DNA from: a virus
Virus record (IMG/VR): IMGVR_UViG_3300010883_008035
Location: 1 to 27,148 of that record
Strand: one strand, 5' to 3'
DNA: 27,148 nucleotides
How positions within the stretch are numbered: the stretch's first letter is position 1; every line of letters begins with the position of its first letter. This document shows positions 1 through 7,061 of the stretch, one piece after another. The notes below the pieces were generated by a model that saw only the letters and a program-made list of their open reading frames with translations, had not been told where the DNA came from and searched no databases. The translations under genes were made by a program, and so were the position numbers.

Positions 1-75
1 ATGAAAGAGTTGGTAGGTTGGATTATAATGGCTGCGACGGCGATGATGTTTGCACTCGCTTTACTTGGTGCGTGA
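1..75 (+). CDS. very short hydrophobic peptide (24 aa), possibly 5'-truncated
   Basis: An ATG sits on the first base of the window and reads 24 codons to a TGA at 73-75. The peptide begins MKELVGW and continues as an almost unbroken hydrophobic stretch (IIMAATAMMFALALLGA), so if translated it would be a single membrane segment with hardly any soluble part. The TGA overlaps the strong AAGGAG ribosome site (75-80) of the next ORF, which suggests translational coupling. The real start could lie left of the window, so this may be the C-terminal end of a longer membrane protein. No family is recognised. A second tiny membrane-type ORF occurs at 9238-9312. Confidence 0.4.
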   Translation: MKELVGWIIMAATAMMFALALLGA

Positions 76-86
76 AGGAGAAATCA

Positions 87-260
87 ATGTCACATGAAAT
101 TGAAAGGACATTGCTAATCATTAGCAGAAAAAGAGGAAGCATAGAGTATGAAAACACGACAAGAATGTATGACATCGACGCAGCAAGCAGCAATAAAGGT
201 AGGTCTACCACGTACTCATGCCAACTGCATGCAGTGGACTGGGGTAGCACGGCCCGGTAA
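87..260 (+). CDS. hypothetical protein, 57 aa
   Basis: The start is the ATG at 87, six bases after AAGGAG (75-80), the best ribosome site in this part of the window. The protein begins MSHEIERTLLIISRKRG and is polar and basic, with no recognised domain. A TGCTAAT-type palindrome (112-126) lies in its coding sequence, read as TLLIIS. The last 113 bases overlap another ORF (148-345) in a different frame. The ribosome site favours this ORF. It may be that only one of the two is translated, or that both are. Confidence 0.45.
   Translation: MSHEIERTLLIISRKRGSIEYENTTRMYDIDAASSNKGRSTTYSCQLHAVDWGSTAR
112..126. repeat. palindrome copy 1, TGCTAAT-C-ATTAGCA
   Basis: Seven-base arms around a single C, inside the 87-260 ORF. 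It is read there as codons TTG CTA ATC ATT AGC (LLIIS), a different frame from most other copies. Confidence 0.9.
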
Positions 261-345
261 GACAGCGCACGACAGGTTGCGTGGGGCTACGAAGTCCAAG
301 GCACAGCGCACCGCTGGTAAGATTGCATACCAAGAAGCATTGTAG
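148..345 (+). CDS. hypothetical basic protein, 65 aa
   Basis: This ORF overlaps the 87-260 ORF in another frame. Its ATG at 148 follows a purine-rich AGAGGAAG (132-139) at workable spacing. The product is basic (MKTRQECMTSTQQ at the start, ATKSKAQRTAGK near the end), as expected of a small nucleic-acid-binding protein, but no family is recognised. It reads right up to the hairpin region at 351-399. Confidence 0.4.
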   Translation: MKTRQECMTSTQQAAIKVGLPRTHANCMQWTGVARPGKTAHDRLRGATKSKAQRTAGKIAYQEAL

Positions 346-350
346 ATTGC

Positions 351-399
351 TAGTCGCTACCTTCTCGAATAGAGGGTAGTCGCTAGGCGATTTGCCTAG
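351..399 (+). promoter_or_regulatory. two consecutive hairpins in the leader of the 427-693 gene
   Basis: The 81-base gap between the ORF ending at 345 and the ATG at 427 holds two strong inverted repeats. Hairpin 1 pairs 357-365 (CTACCTTCT) with 371-379 (AGAGGGTAG), nine pairs including one G-T, with loop CGAAT. Hairpin 2 pairs 383-388 (CTAGGC) with 394-399 (GCCTAG), six perfect pairs, with loop GATTT. Hairpin 1 is bracketed by a direct repeat, TAGTCGCTA, at 351-359 and 377-385. No U-run follows, so neither looks like a Rho-independent terminator. An RNA processing site or translational control element is possible. Confidence 0.5.
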
Positions 400-426
400 G
401 CCAATGTTGTAATAGGGAAACAAACC

Positions 427-693
427 ATGTTTATCTCTGAAGAAATTCGTAACCAAGTTCACCTCAATACCCGTGGTATCCAAGCTATCGACTTTGAATC
501 AAAGCGTCGCAGCCGCATCAACAATATGGTAGAGAAGTACTGCGAGGCAGGATACAAGGTGGTGCCAAGTAATATCATCTCCGCCATCAAGATGGTCCGT
601 AAGAAATACGCTCGTCGCCTGCATGCTCGCAACGAAGAGCTGTTCATCAATCAGTTGGGTGAAGTGTTCATCCCGAAGTCTGCTAATAATTAG
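427..693 (+). CDS. hypothetical protein, 88 aa
   Basis: ATG 427 follows AGGGA (414-418) at eight bases. The protein begins MFISEEIRNQVHLNT, is rich in Lys and Arg (SKRRSR, MVRKKYARRLHARN) and has no recognised domain. It looks soluble and possibly binds nucleic acid or a host factor. Its TAG stop (691-693) lies inside a TGCTAAT-type palindrome (681-695), so the last residues, Ala-Asn-Asn, are encoded by the palindrome itself. The next gene starts only five bases after the stop. Confidence 0.65.
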   Translation: MFISEEIRNQVHLNTRGIQAIDFESKRRSRINNMVEKYCEAGYKVVPSNIISAIKMVRKKYARRLHARNEELFINQLGEVFIPKSANN

Positions 694-695
694 CA
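681..695. repeat. palindrome copy 2, TGCTAAT-A-ATTAGCA
   Basis: Seven-base arms around a single A. It contains the stop codon of the 427-693 gene and ends three bases before the ATG at 699, where a ribosome-binding site would normally be. Confidence 0.9.
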
Positions 696-698
696 ATA

Positions 699-1523
699 AT
701 GGGTAACGCAATTTATACATCTTGGGTGAAGTCGGGGAAGCGTGTATATCATGATGATGTATACTGCTTCGCCCACTTCCTCACCAGGAAGAAGACAGAC
801 ATCAAGAAGATTACATTTTATCCCATCCTACCCTGCCAAAGTGCAACATCGCTCGACAAAGGCAAGCGTCTAACAAATTTCCTTAATATAATCAGTGAAA
901 TATTCCCAGGTATGCCTGGTAAGTGGACACCAACTACCCTTATCAGAGGTAAAGGACTAGAGATTACTACTGAAAGACTGCCCGGTACCTACGTTAATGC
1001 TTTGTTCAGAGTATTACGGGTGCTTCAAGAACAGGACGGTGTAGTTACATCAATGAACGAGTGGTACAAGGAAATGTTAATTGGTAATGGCACTCCGCAA
1101 CAAAAAAGATACATGTATAATGATGATGATATTCCAAATAAGTTTAATGTGAATAGCAGAGCACTGATTAAAAAAGACCCGAAGTACATACCATATGTGG
1201 CGTGGTGTCTAGGTAATTTATGCACTATGACATGGAAGGCATGTACACAATCCCCTTGTCATCAGGCATATGATTCTGGTCTTAAGCAAGAGGGTTCTGC
1301 GTATCATCTACGTTACAACACACCAAAGATGTTAAAAGATGCACAAGAACAAGGAATCTTCTATAAAGATACGGGGCAATACAAAGACTTTGGTGGTCCT
1401 GAATACATGATTGGTGGTGTAAATAACTACTCATCCGGCCTACGAATACCCAATTATGATGAAGATTTTAACGATGGCTTTCAAGCACTATGGAAGAACC
1501 TAACACAAAAGGTGTCTGTATGA
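699..1523 (+). CDS. unknown protein, first gene of the amidoligase operon (274 aa)
   Basis: The product starts MGNAIYTSWVKSG and ends WKNLTQKVSV. I do not recognise a family. It looks soluble, with aromatic-rich segments, a Cys/His cluster (WKACTQSPCHQAY) in the C-terminal half and an acidic YDEDFNDGF near the end. No purine-rich ribosome site precedes the ATG; that position is occupied by palindrome copy 2. The stop overlaps the next start as ATGA (1520-1523). Being first in a run of amidoligase, amidotransferase and ATP-grasp genes, it could be a substrate, carrier or target-recognition component of that pathway, but this rests on context alone. Confidence 0.7.
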   Translation: MGNAIYTSWVKSGKRVYHDDVYCFAHFLTRKKTDIKKITFYPILPCQSATSLDKGKRLTNFLNIISEIFPGMPGKWTPTTLIRGKGLEITTERLPGTYVNALFRVLRVLQEQDGVVTSMNEWYKEMLIGNGTPQQKRYMYNDDDIPNKFNVNSRALIKKDPKYIPYVAWCLGNLCTMTWKACTQSPCHQAYDSGLKQEGSAYHLRYNTPKMLKDAQEQGIFYKDTGQYKDFGGPEYMIGGVNNYSSGLRIPNYDEDFNDGFQALWKNLTQKVSV

Positions 1524-2137
1524 GATATTTCATATCAGAAGGACAGCAGTCGTACGCCAACGTATTTGATGCAATGGATTGGAGCCAAGTGGATAAGATA
1601 TACAACGCTGAAGTTGTTATATTCACAGGTGGTGCTGATGTTTCACCTCGCTTGTATGATGAGGAAAACACAGCATCATATTGTGATAACTCTAGGGATA
1701 TTGTTGATATGAAGAGTTGGTGCTATGCCAAACTGTATGGTCTACCTATGATTGGCATATGTCGTGGTAGTCAGTTCATCAACGTGATGTCAGGTGGTAA
1801 GATGAAACAGGATATAAGGGGGCATGGGATTGGGTACGAACGTACACATCCGGTGAATTTGATACTATCACCTTCCGAGCTAAATCCTTACACCGTTTTG
1901 ACAAGCACACACGTTAACAGCACCCACCACCAAGAAAGCATACCTCTTCACCCTGCTAATGTATTAGCAGTCTTCGATGACCGTGTAGTAGAAGCAGTTG
2001 GATATCCCAGCAACAGAGCATTTGGCGTGCAATGGCACCCAGAAGCAATGCCACCTGAAGATGATGGACGCATAGTGTTTCAACAGATGTGTACAAGCCA
2101 CATAGCACACAACAACCCACTACATCATTGGAGTTAG
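1520..2137 (+). CDS. class I glutamine amidotransferase, PuuD/peptidase C26-like (205 aa)
   Basis: I chose ATG 1520 because it forms an ATGA overlap with the previous stop; an in-frame ATG exists at 1490. The fold is recognisable from ordered motifs: FTGGADVSP (residues 35-43), the nucleophile elbow GICRGSQ with Cys81, STHHQ near 134-138, and QWHPE supplying His173 and Glu175. This is the Cys-His-Glu triad of the family that includes gamma-glutamyl-GABA hydrolase PuuD. Such enzymes cleave gamma-glutamyl amide bonds or release ammonia from glutamine. Beside amidoligases it could trim gamma-glutamyl intermediates or feed ammonia to a ligase, which is inference. No signal peptide. Palindrome copy 3 lies in the gene. 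Confidence 0.9.
   Translation: MRYFISEGQQSYANVFDAMDWSQVDKIYNAEVVIFTGGADVSPRLYDEENTASYCDNSRDIVDMKSWCYAKLYGLPMIGICRGSQFINVMSGGKMKQDIRGHGIGYERTHPVNLILSPSELNPYTVLTSTHVNSTHHQESIPLHPANVLAVFDDRVVEAVGYPSNRAFGVQWHPEAMPPEDDGRIVFQQMCTSHIAHNNPLHHWS
1953..1970. repeat. palindrome copy 3, CTGCTAAT-GT-ATTAGCAG
   Basis: The longest arms of the set (eight bases each), inside the class I amidotransferase gene. Read as ANVLA (Ala-Asn-x-Leu-Ala frame). Confidence 0.92.
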
Positions 2138-2142
2138 TGAAT

Positions 2143-3021
2143 ATGAATGCAATGCCTGAAATTCTCGTAGGACATGATGCTGAATTCTTTGTTATGGATA
2201 TGGAAGGTGCGTATCAAATCCCCTTATGTGAGGGTACTAAGGATGAGCCGCTACCCCTGACCCACGGTCACTGGCAACGTGACAATATCATGGTAGAACT
2301 CAACGGTATCCCCAAAGCTAATCCATTAGCATTTATGAAGAGTGCCCAAGCACTGTTCAAGGAAGCATCTAGTTTACTTCTAAAGGATAAGATGTATCCC
2401 ACAATTGCACCTAACATAATGCTTAGTAATACTCTGCTAGAGCGTGATGAGGTAAAAGAGATTGGTTGCATGCCAGATATTGACGCTTGGACTCAGAAAC
2501 AAAACAAGCCGCATGATTTCCGCGACCTTGGTGCTGGTAGGTATGGTGCGGGACATCTTCACTTCTCATGGAAAGATTCCCAAGAATATGACGATGAATA
2601 CAAGTTTGCTGTAGTGCGTAGCATGGACTTGTTACTGATGCCTGCCCTAGCATATGCCTATCACTTGGGTGGCACTGATGAACGTGACGGCTCGCGCAAA
2701 CGAAGAAGGTTCTACGGTGCTCCAGGTTCTATGCGATTAAAGGACTACGGTCTGGAGTATCGTGTACCCGACAATACATGGCTTAACTTGTGTGCTCGTA
2801 ATCAAGCCAAGTCTGTGTTCTTTGAGCCTATGTTCCGAGCAGCTAAGGCATGTATTGCTTTTCCTCAATACGCTGACATGTTGTATAAGAACAATCCTAA
2901 GATTGTCCACGAAATCAAAAGATATATAATGCAAGGTAATACAGCAGAGTTGCGGCGGATGTATGAAGAAAGTCTTCTCAAAGAAATCGTAGCCATAGAG
3001 AATAAAATATGCCAGACGTAG
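2143..3021 (+). CDS. COOH-NH2 ligase-type amidoligase, phiEco32-like (292 aa)
   Basis: Start ATG 2143 is nine bases after GGAG (2130-2133); the longer reading back to 2089 would overlap the previous gene. The amidoligase (glutamine-synthetase-like) fold is suggested by GHDAEFF (Asp12, Glu14), an acidic strand VELNG (Glu52), GAGHLHFSW (His138, His140) and LEYRVPDN (Glu205, Arg207). These match the metal- and ATP-binding acidic, HxH and ExR positions of the family. The closest family I recall is the Pfam entry for phage phiEco32-like COOH-NH2 ligase type 2 (PF14395). The expected reaction is ATP-driven amide or isopeptide bond formation between a carboxylate and an amine; the substrate is unknown. 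It sits between an amidotransferase and an unknown gene whose start overlaps its stop. Confidence 0.85.
   Translation: MNAMPEILVGHDAEFFVMDMEGAYQIPLCEGTKDEPLPLTHGHWQRDNIMVELNGIPKANPLAFMKSAQALFKEASSLLLKDKMYPTIAPNIMLSNTLLERDEVKEIGCMPDIDAWTQKQNKPHDFRDLGAGRYGAGHLHFSWKDSQEYDDEYKFAVVRSMDLLLMPALAYAYHLGGTDERDGSRKRRRFYGAPGSMRLKDYGLEYRVPDNTWLNLCARNQAKSVFFEPMFRAAKACIAFPQYADMLYKNNPKIVHEIKRYIMQGNTAELRRMYEESLLKEIVAIENKICQT
2317..2330. repeat. palindrome copy 4, GCTAAT-CC-ATTAGC
   Basis: Six-base arms inside the first amidoligase gene, read as ANPLA. Confidence 0.9.
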
Positions 3022-3608
3022 ATGTCTTTGAGGAATTGTGTAAGAAGTTTAATGAAACACTAGTAAAGGATAAACACGACAACCCTATTAGGATTCAAGG
3101 TGTTGTCTCAAAAAACTTTGTAAGGGTGGCTGTAGAAACGCATATGGTATTCAATAGCAGTTGGTCTTCTAAAATGGATGTACCGATTAAAGACCTTGTT
3201 CTTGATTATCCCTCTAAGCGTGGATACAGGATGATTGGTGGTCAGTTGTGTTACTGTTGCAGAAATCCATACAGGCAGTGGCGCATAGGTGCCAGCTTGA
3301 AGAACACTACTGTCATCCCTTTGGTAGCTGGTGCTCGTGTTGGCATACATAACCCTTATACATTTGACGTGTCCGATGCCAAATCTTTTGTGCAAACACC
3401 AGCGTATACATACAACCTAGTTACTGCGCTGGTAGAAGATACACCATTTATATCTCCTAACCTAGCAATACTTCGAATTAAAGATGACTTTACACTGTTC
3501 TATAAAATATATCCCATTGCTAATGTATTAGCAGAGGGTCAACTCAAGTACTTCAGAAAAAGCTTCAATCAGTTGTCTGAAGTCATCAAACAGGATGCAC
3601 AGGTATAA
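3009..3608 (+). CDS. unknown protein of the amidoligase operon (199 aa)
   Basis: The ATG at 3009 overlaps the end of the upstream amidoligase by 13 bases, and the TAA stop overlaps the next ATG as TAATG (3606-3610), so it is firmly embedded in the operon. It begins MPDVDVFEELCKKFNE. A Cys-pair motif (LCYCCRNPYRQWR, around residues 81-93) resembles neither a complete zinc finger nor a known active site. No membrane segment or signal peptide. I do not recognise the family. Its place between two amidoligases suggests a dedicated accessory or substrate-binding role, which is inference. Confidence 0.75.
   Translation: MPDVDVFEELCKKFNETLVKDKHDNPIRIQGVVSKNFVRVAVETHMVFNSSWSSKMDVPIKDLVLDYPSKRGYRMIGGQLCYCCRNPYRQWRIGASLKNTTVIPLVAGARVGIHNPYTFDVSDAKSFVQTPAYTYNLVTALVEDTPFISPNLAILRIKDDFTLFYKIYPIANVLAEGQLKYFRKSFNQLSEVIKQDAQV
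3518..3533. repeat. palindrome copy 5, TGCTAAT-GT-ATTAGCA
   Basis: Seven-base arms inside the 199-aa unknown gene, read as ANVLA near its C terminus. Confidence 0.92.
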
Positions 3609-4708
3609 TGGAACCAAAGGTTTTAGGAGTTGTGTTAGGTCACTTACCTAACTTCAAAAAAGTAGGCCCATCTAACAAATTAGTATCCTCTAGGCGTGTT
3701 GGTCTAGAAGCAGAGATGGAGGATGCGTGGTTCTCTAATGAGGAAGTCAATAACAACTTGGGATGGTGGCATGACGTAGGGGATGGCTCACTACGTGGAC
3801 ATCGTTCTAAGGAACTGATACTCAATATGCCTATCGGCGGGGCTACTTTGTTCAACGCTATCAGTGAGTTGTCTGAGTTTGTACCACGTCAGAGGAAACC
3901 AGTACTTAGTGAGCGTTGTAGCTTTCATGTACATTTAGATGTACGAGATATGACATTCCCCATGCTAAGTAATCTCATATTCTTGAATAGCATCGTGGAA
4001 CCTATTCTGTTCAAGTATGCAGGCAATGAACGAGATAACAACATCTTCTGTCTACCCGCTGAAGATTGTTCGTTGTACAACACTGCATTAGCCCGAGCAA
4101 CTAAAGAAGGTAGGATTGAGCCGTTCAGACGAGCCGTGTCTAAGATGCTCAAGTACTCTGCTATCAATTACCTGAGCATGAGGGAACGAGGTAGTGTGGA
4201 GTATCGCATGTTACCGGGTGAGTACCGTAAGTCTAAGGTGCTAGCATGGGTTAACATACTGCTAAGTATTACAAAGTACGTTGAACTACATCCTGATATG
4301 GACATAGAAGATTTTCCCGGTTCTATATCAGAACAAGGCCCATTGAAATTTCTCAAAGAATTATGGGCACCTAAAGAATTCGAGGCTTTGAATAAAGCAC
4401 TTGATGAACCAATTGAACATGTACTGATGCGTAGTATTAGAAACTCTCAAGAGTATATTTTATCTGCTGACTTGATGGCTGAGCAAACTGAGCAGAAGAA
4501 GGGATGGATGAACAATCCAGTACAGATATTAAATGATGAGGGTGGGAATCCTTGGGATGAGGAAGAAGAAGAAGAGGAGGATGTTGACGACCCTTGGGAA
4601 CCTAATATAGTGCCCCGACTGGCTATCCGTGCTAATCCATTAGCAGGCGCTATCTTACAGCGAGCCGTGGCAGATGATATGGTCGATGACCGAGACAACG
4701 AGGAATAA
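3608..4708 (+). CDS. second amidoligase, Amidoligase_2-like (366 aa)
   Basis: The start overlaps the upstream stop (TAATG). Family positions are visible in order: RVGLEAEMED (Glu34, Glu36), GDGSL (Asp59 to Ser61) followed by KELIL (Glu69), CSFHVHLDV (His107, His109) and GSVEYRMLPG (Glu198, Arg200). This is the putative amidoligase enzyme pattern, a glutamine-synthetase-like ATP-dependent ligase. It differs clearly in sequence from the upstream amidoligase, so the operon has two non-identical ligases and possibly two bonds to make. The C-terminal ~80 residues are a separate acidic tail with a run of Glu (DEEEEEEEDVDD) and no visible fold, perhaps a protein-interaction or disordered region. It is followed three bases later by the class II amidotransferase. 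Confidence 0.85.
   Translation: MEPKVLGVVLGHLPNFKKVGPSNKLVSSRRVGLEAEMEDAWFSNEEVNNNLGWWHDVGDGSLRGHRSKELILNMPIGGATLFNAISELSEFVPRQRKPVLSERCSFHVHLDVRDMTFPMLSNLIFLNSIVEPILFKYAGNERDNNIFCLPAEDCSLYNTALARATKEGRIEPFRRAVSKMLKYSAINYLSMRERGSVEYRMLPGEYRKSKVLAWVNILLSITKYVELHPDMDIEDFPGSISEQGPLKFLKELWAPKEFEALNKALDEPIEHVLMRSIRNSQEYILSADLMAEQTEQKKGWMNNPVQILNDEGGNPWDEEEEEEEDVDDPWEPNIVPRLAIRANPLAGAILQRAVADDMVDDRDNEE
4630..4645. repeat. palindrome copy 6, TGCTAAT-CC-ATTAGCA
   Basis: Seven-base arms in the acidic-tail part of the second amidoligase gene, read as ANPLA. Confidence 0.92.
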
Positions 4709-4711
4709 TAT

Positions 4712-6280
4712 ATGTGTGGTTTAATTGGATTTATGTCGTTAACAAACCCAGAAGATAAACATCGAAGGTTCCTGACACATGGATTGTTTGTGTCATCACT
4801 ACGAGGAGAAGATTCAACAGGTGTAGCGTTTATACCTAAGCAACCTGAGCAAGATGAATCAATACTACTGAAGGCAGTACTACCCTCTTACCATTTCATT
4901 GATACAAGAAAATATGGTAAGGCATTGGGTGAACTGTGGAAGTATCGAGCAGTGATTGGTCATACCCGAGCAGCTACCCGTGGTAAAATCTCGCAGGAAA
5001 ATGCTCACCCGTTTCAAGTTGATAACATCATGCTGGCACATAATGGTACACTACGCAGTGTTGCTGGGTTGGAAGGTGTACCCAGTGACATCGACAGCTA
5101 CCAGATAGCATTGTCTATAGCAGAGAAGGGGTGGAAGCATACCCTACCACTGTTGAATGGTGCATATGCCTTGACTTGGCACAATACAGAAGACAATACC
5201 ATGAATATCGCTCGCAACGAAGAACGTAGTCTGTACTATGCCTTCGATAAAGAACGTACCACTATGATGTGGGCATCAGAAGATTGGATGATTGAGGCTA
5301 TAGGCAATAGAACTAAGATGAACATAGATTCTAAGTCTATCAAGCACATTGCACCTGGAATTCTGTACTCATGGAAGCTTAAGTTTGAGGCCAATCAAAA
5401 GTTTCCGAAACCAGTATGTAGGAAGTTTGAGATATATACACCACCACCGCAACCAAAGTCTAAGCCATATGTACATAATCAAAATCATTACCAATCATAC
5501 CAACACGCTAAACACACAGGAGCGGTAACAACAAACCCTCCACATCGTCCCGCGTACCAGACATCGAGCAATGGAGTGACAACGCCGATGATGCGTGGGA
5601 CGTCTACCTCCTCGAACAGCAATTCAAATACAGGGACTGGCACTAAACCTGCTAATGCATTAGCATTAGTTTCGAAAGCTCAACCGGCCAAGGACCCAAA
5701 AGCACTAGCCCCGGAAGGAAACATATGTCAACTCGTCCGGGGCGAGACGGTACAAGTATTGATAAACGACTTCCAACCACTACCTCACGGGAGAGCAACA
5801 CCCCAGAACATGGGTCATTTGCAGGGGTACTGCATTCCTTGCAACGCTACTTCGGACACCGCAATTGATGTAGATGTCTACGGTGTACACCGTCTGCAAT
5901 GGGATGGTGTAGTAGACATGTTGCAGAACGGTGAGTACTACAAAGGTGTGTTGGTTACTGGTGTGGTAGGTAACATATCATACGCTGACAAGAGTACATC
6001 CTTTGGTATTAGCATCTTTGTTAAACTCACTGAGGTAATTGGTACTCAGCATATATATCGGCTGGACTATGGGGCAGTAGGTACAGATAAAGAAGTTATC
6101 CCTGTAATTGATGAGGAAATTACGCACGACGACTTAATAGCATTGGGGCTGGGGTGTGATTTTTGCGCTACGGTAATTGATGTAACAGAGATTGAGGATG
6201 TAGGTTGGACTGACCAGAGTAAGCCGTTGTGTAAGGCTTGCACCCAAAAATTCTACGACAACGGACACAATCTACGATGA
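4712..6280 (+). CDS. class II glutamine amidotransferase with linker and zinc-binding C-terminal domain (522 aa)
   Basis: The N terminus MCGLIGF places the catalytic Cys at position 2, as in Ntn-type class II amidotransferases. RGEDSTG (31-37), GHTRAATRG (83-91) and AHNGT (109-113) are the substrate-binding and oxyanion motifs. The amidotransferase domain spans about 1-225. A low-complexity Pro/Ser/Asn/Thr/Gln linker (about 240-335) leads to a domain (340-522) unlike the synthetase or isomerase partners usual for this class. That domain ends in a four-Cys knuckle (CDFC at 482-485 and CKAC at 507-510), probably zinc-binding. The likely role is to release ammonia from glutamine, or transfer glutamyl groups, for the neighbouring ligases. 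The stop overlaps the ATP-grasp start (ATGA, 6277-6280). The function of the C-terminal domain is unknown. Confidence 0.88.
   Translation: MCGLIGFMSLTNPEDKHRRFLTHGLFVSSLRGEDSTGVAFIPKQPEQDESILLKAVLPSYHFIDTRKYGKALGELWKYRAVIGHTRAATRGKISQENAHPFQVDNIMLAHNGTLRSVAGLEGVPSDIDSYQIALSIAEKGWKHTLPLLNGAYALTWHNTEDNTMNIARNEERSLYYAFDKERTTMMWASEDWMIEAIGNRTKMNIDSKSIKHIAPGILYSWKLKFEANQKFPKPVCRKFEIYTPPPQPKSKPYVHNQNHYQSYQHAKHTGAVTTNPPHRPAYQTSSNGVTTPMMRGTSTSSNSNSNTGTGTKPANALALVSKAQPAKDPKALAPEGNICQLVRGETVQVLINDFQPLPHGRATPQNMGHLQGYCIPCNATSDTAIDVDVYGVHRLQWDGVVDMLQNGEYYKGVLVTGVVGNISYADKSTSFGISIFVKLTEVIGTQHIYRLDYGAVGTDKEVIPVIDEEITHDDLIALGLGCDFCATVIDVTEIEDVGWTDQSKPLCKACTQKFYDNGHNLR
5650..5665. repeat. palindrome copy 7, TGCTAAT-GC-ATTAGCA (perfect)
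   Basis: A perfect 16-base palindrome in the linker region of the class II amidotransferase gene, read as ANALA. Confidence 0.93.
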
Positions 6281-7059
6281 ATAAGGTAGCAGGAGTACTG
6301 TCATATAAACCACGCAAGCTAGTCCTTAACCTGGCGAAAGCCGTTGGCATCAAGTACGCACCAATCACTAACCCACGCAGATTCTTACGTGCATCCTATG
6401 AATGGGACACGATATTCAACTGGGGTTCAAGTGGTTGGGAAGCTATGGAAGGCCAGACAATTTACAATCATCCCAAGTTCATCAAGCATGCAGTCAACAA
6501 GCGTCAGTGTCTCAAGACTCTAGAGAAGCAGGGGTGTCCTGTAATCCCTTGGACTAGAGACCAGGAGCAAGCAACACGGTGGCTAGAGCACGGCCATTGG
6601 GTGATGTCCCGTGAACGAATCATGGGAGCTAGGGGACAGGGGTGTGTCCTAGTGAAAGAATTGGAGGATGCTAATCTATTAGCAGAGGGGAAGTTCTACA
6701 CAATGTTCAAAAAGAAGTGCCGCGAATTCAGGATACATGCAGCGTTTGGTAAATGTATTCTGTACCAACAAAAAAGAAGAAGAGAAGACTTTGATAATCT
6801 TCCGGGTAATGATAACTTTGTTCGCAATTCTGGTAGTGGTTGGGTATTTTGTATCAAAGACGTTAAACATGTTGAACTCTTAGAAGAGGTTGGTGTCAAA
6901 GCTATTGAAGCATTGCAGCTAGATTATGGTTCAGTAGATATAGTGTACCATCAAAACACACCATACATCTTGGAAGTCAACACGGCTTCCTCTATATCAG
7001 GTAAATCTACCATGCAAGCATACGTTGATGCATTCCAAGGTAAATTGAATGCGGCTTAA
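6277..7059 (+). CDS. ATP-grasp ligase (260 aa)
   Basis: ATG 6277 gives an ATGA overlap with the preceding gene and is preferred over an upstream in-frame ATG at 6238. ATP-grasp features are a glycine-rich loop (RERIMGARGQG, about 112-122), REFRIH (149-154), LDYGSVDIVY with Asp221, and LEVNTASS with Glu233 and Asn235, which fit the magnesium-binding and adenine-pocket positions. The enzyme would activate a carboxylate as acyl phosphate and join it to an amine, as RimK and D-Ala-D-Ala ligase do. The substrate is unknown. It is the last gene of the operon, directly before palindrome copy 9 and a terminator, and it completes a set of three ATP-dependent ligases with two glutamine amidotransferases. 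Confidence 0.88.
   Translation: MNKVAGVLSYKPRKLVLNLAKAVGIKYAPITNPRRFLRASYEWDTIFNWGSSGWEAMEGQTIYNHPKFIKHAVNKRQCLKTLEKQGCPVIPWTRDQEQATRWLEHGHWVMSRERIMGARGQGCVLVKELEDANLLAEGKFYTMFKKKCREFRIHAAFGKCILYQQKRRREDFDNLPGNDNFVRNSGSGWVFCIKDVKHVELLEEVGVKAIEALQLDYGSVDIVYHQNTPYILEVNTASSISGKSTMQAYVDAFQGKLNAA
6669..6684. repeat. palindrome copy 8, TGCTAAT-CT-ATTAGCA
   Basis: Seven-base arms inside the ATP-grasp gene, read as ANLLA. Confidence 0.92.
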
Positions 7060-7061
7060 CT

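Noticed and set aside
392-413. Possible promoter with TTGCCT and TGTAAT boxes before the 427 gene
   Set aside because: The boxes are only ten bases apart, far from the usual 16-18, and the first box is part of a hairpin stem.
345-426. tRNA gene or tRNA-like structure in the hairpin region
   Set aside because: Two stems are present but there is no acceptor stem, no T-loop consensus and no CCA end.
4555-4590. Purine-rich GAGGAAGAAGAAGAGG as a microsatellite or ribosome site
   Set aside because: It simply encodes the poly-Glu stretch of the second amidoligase and no gene starts at a suitable distance.
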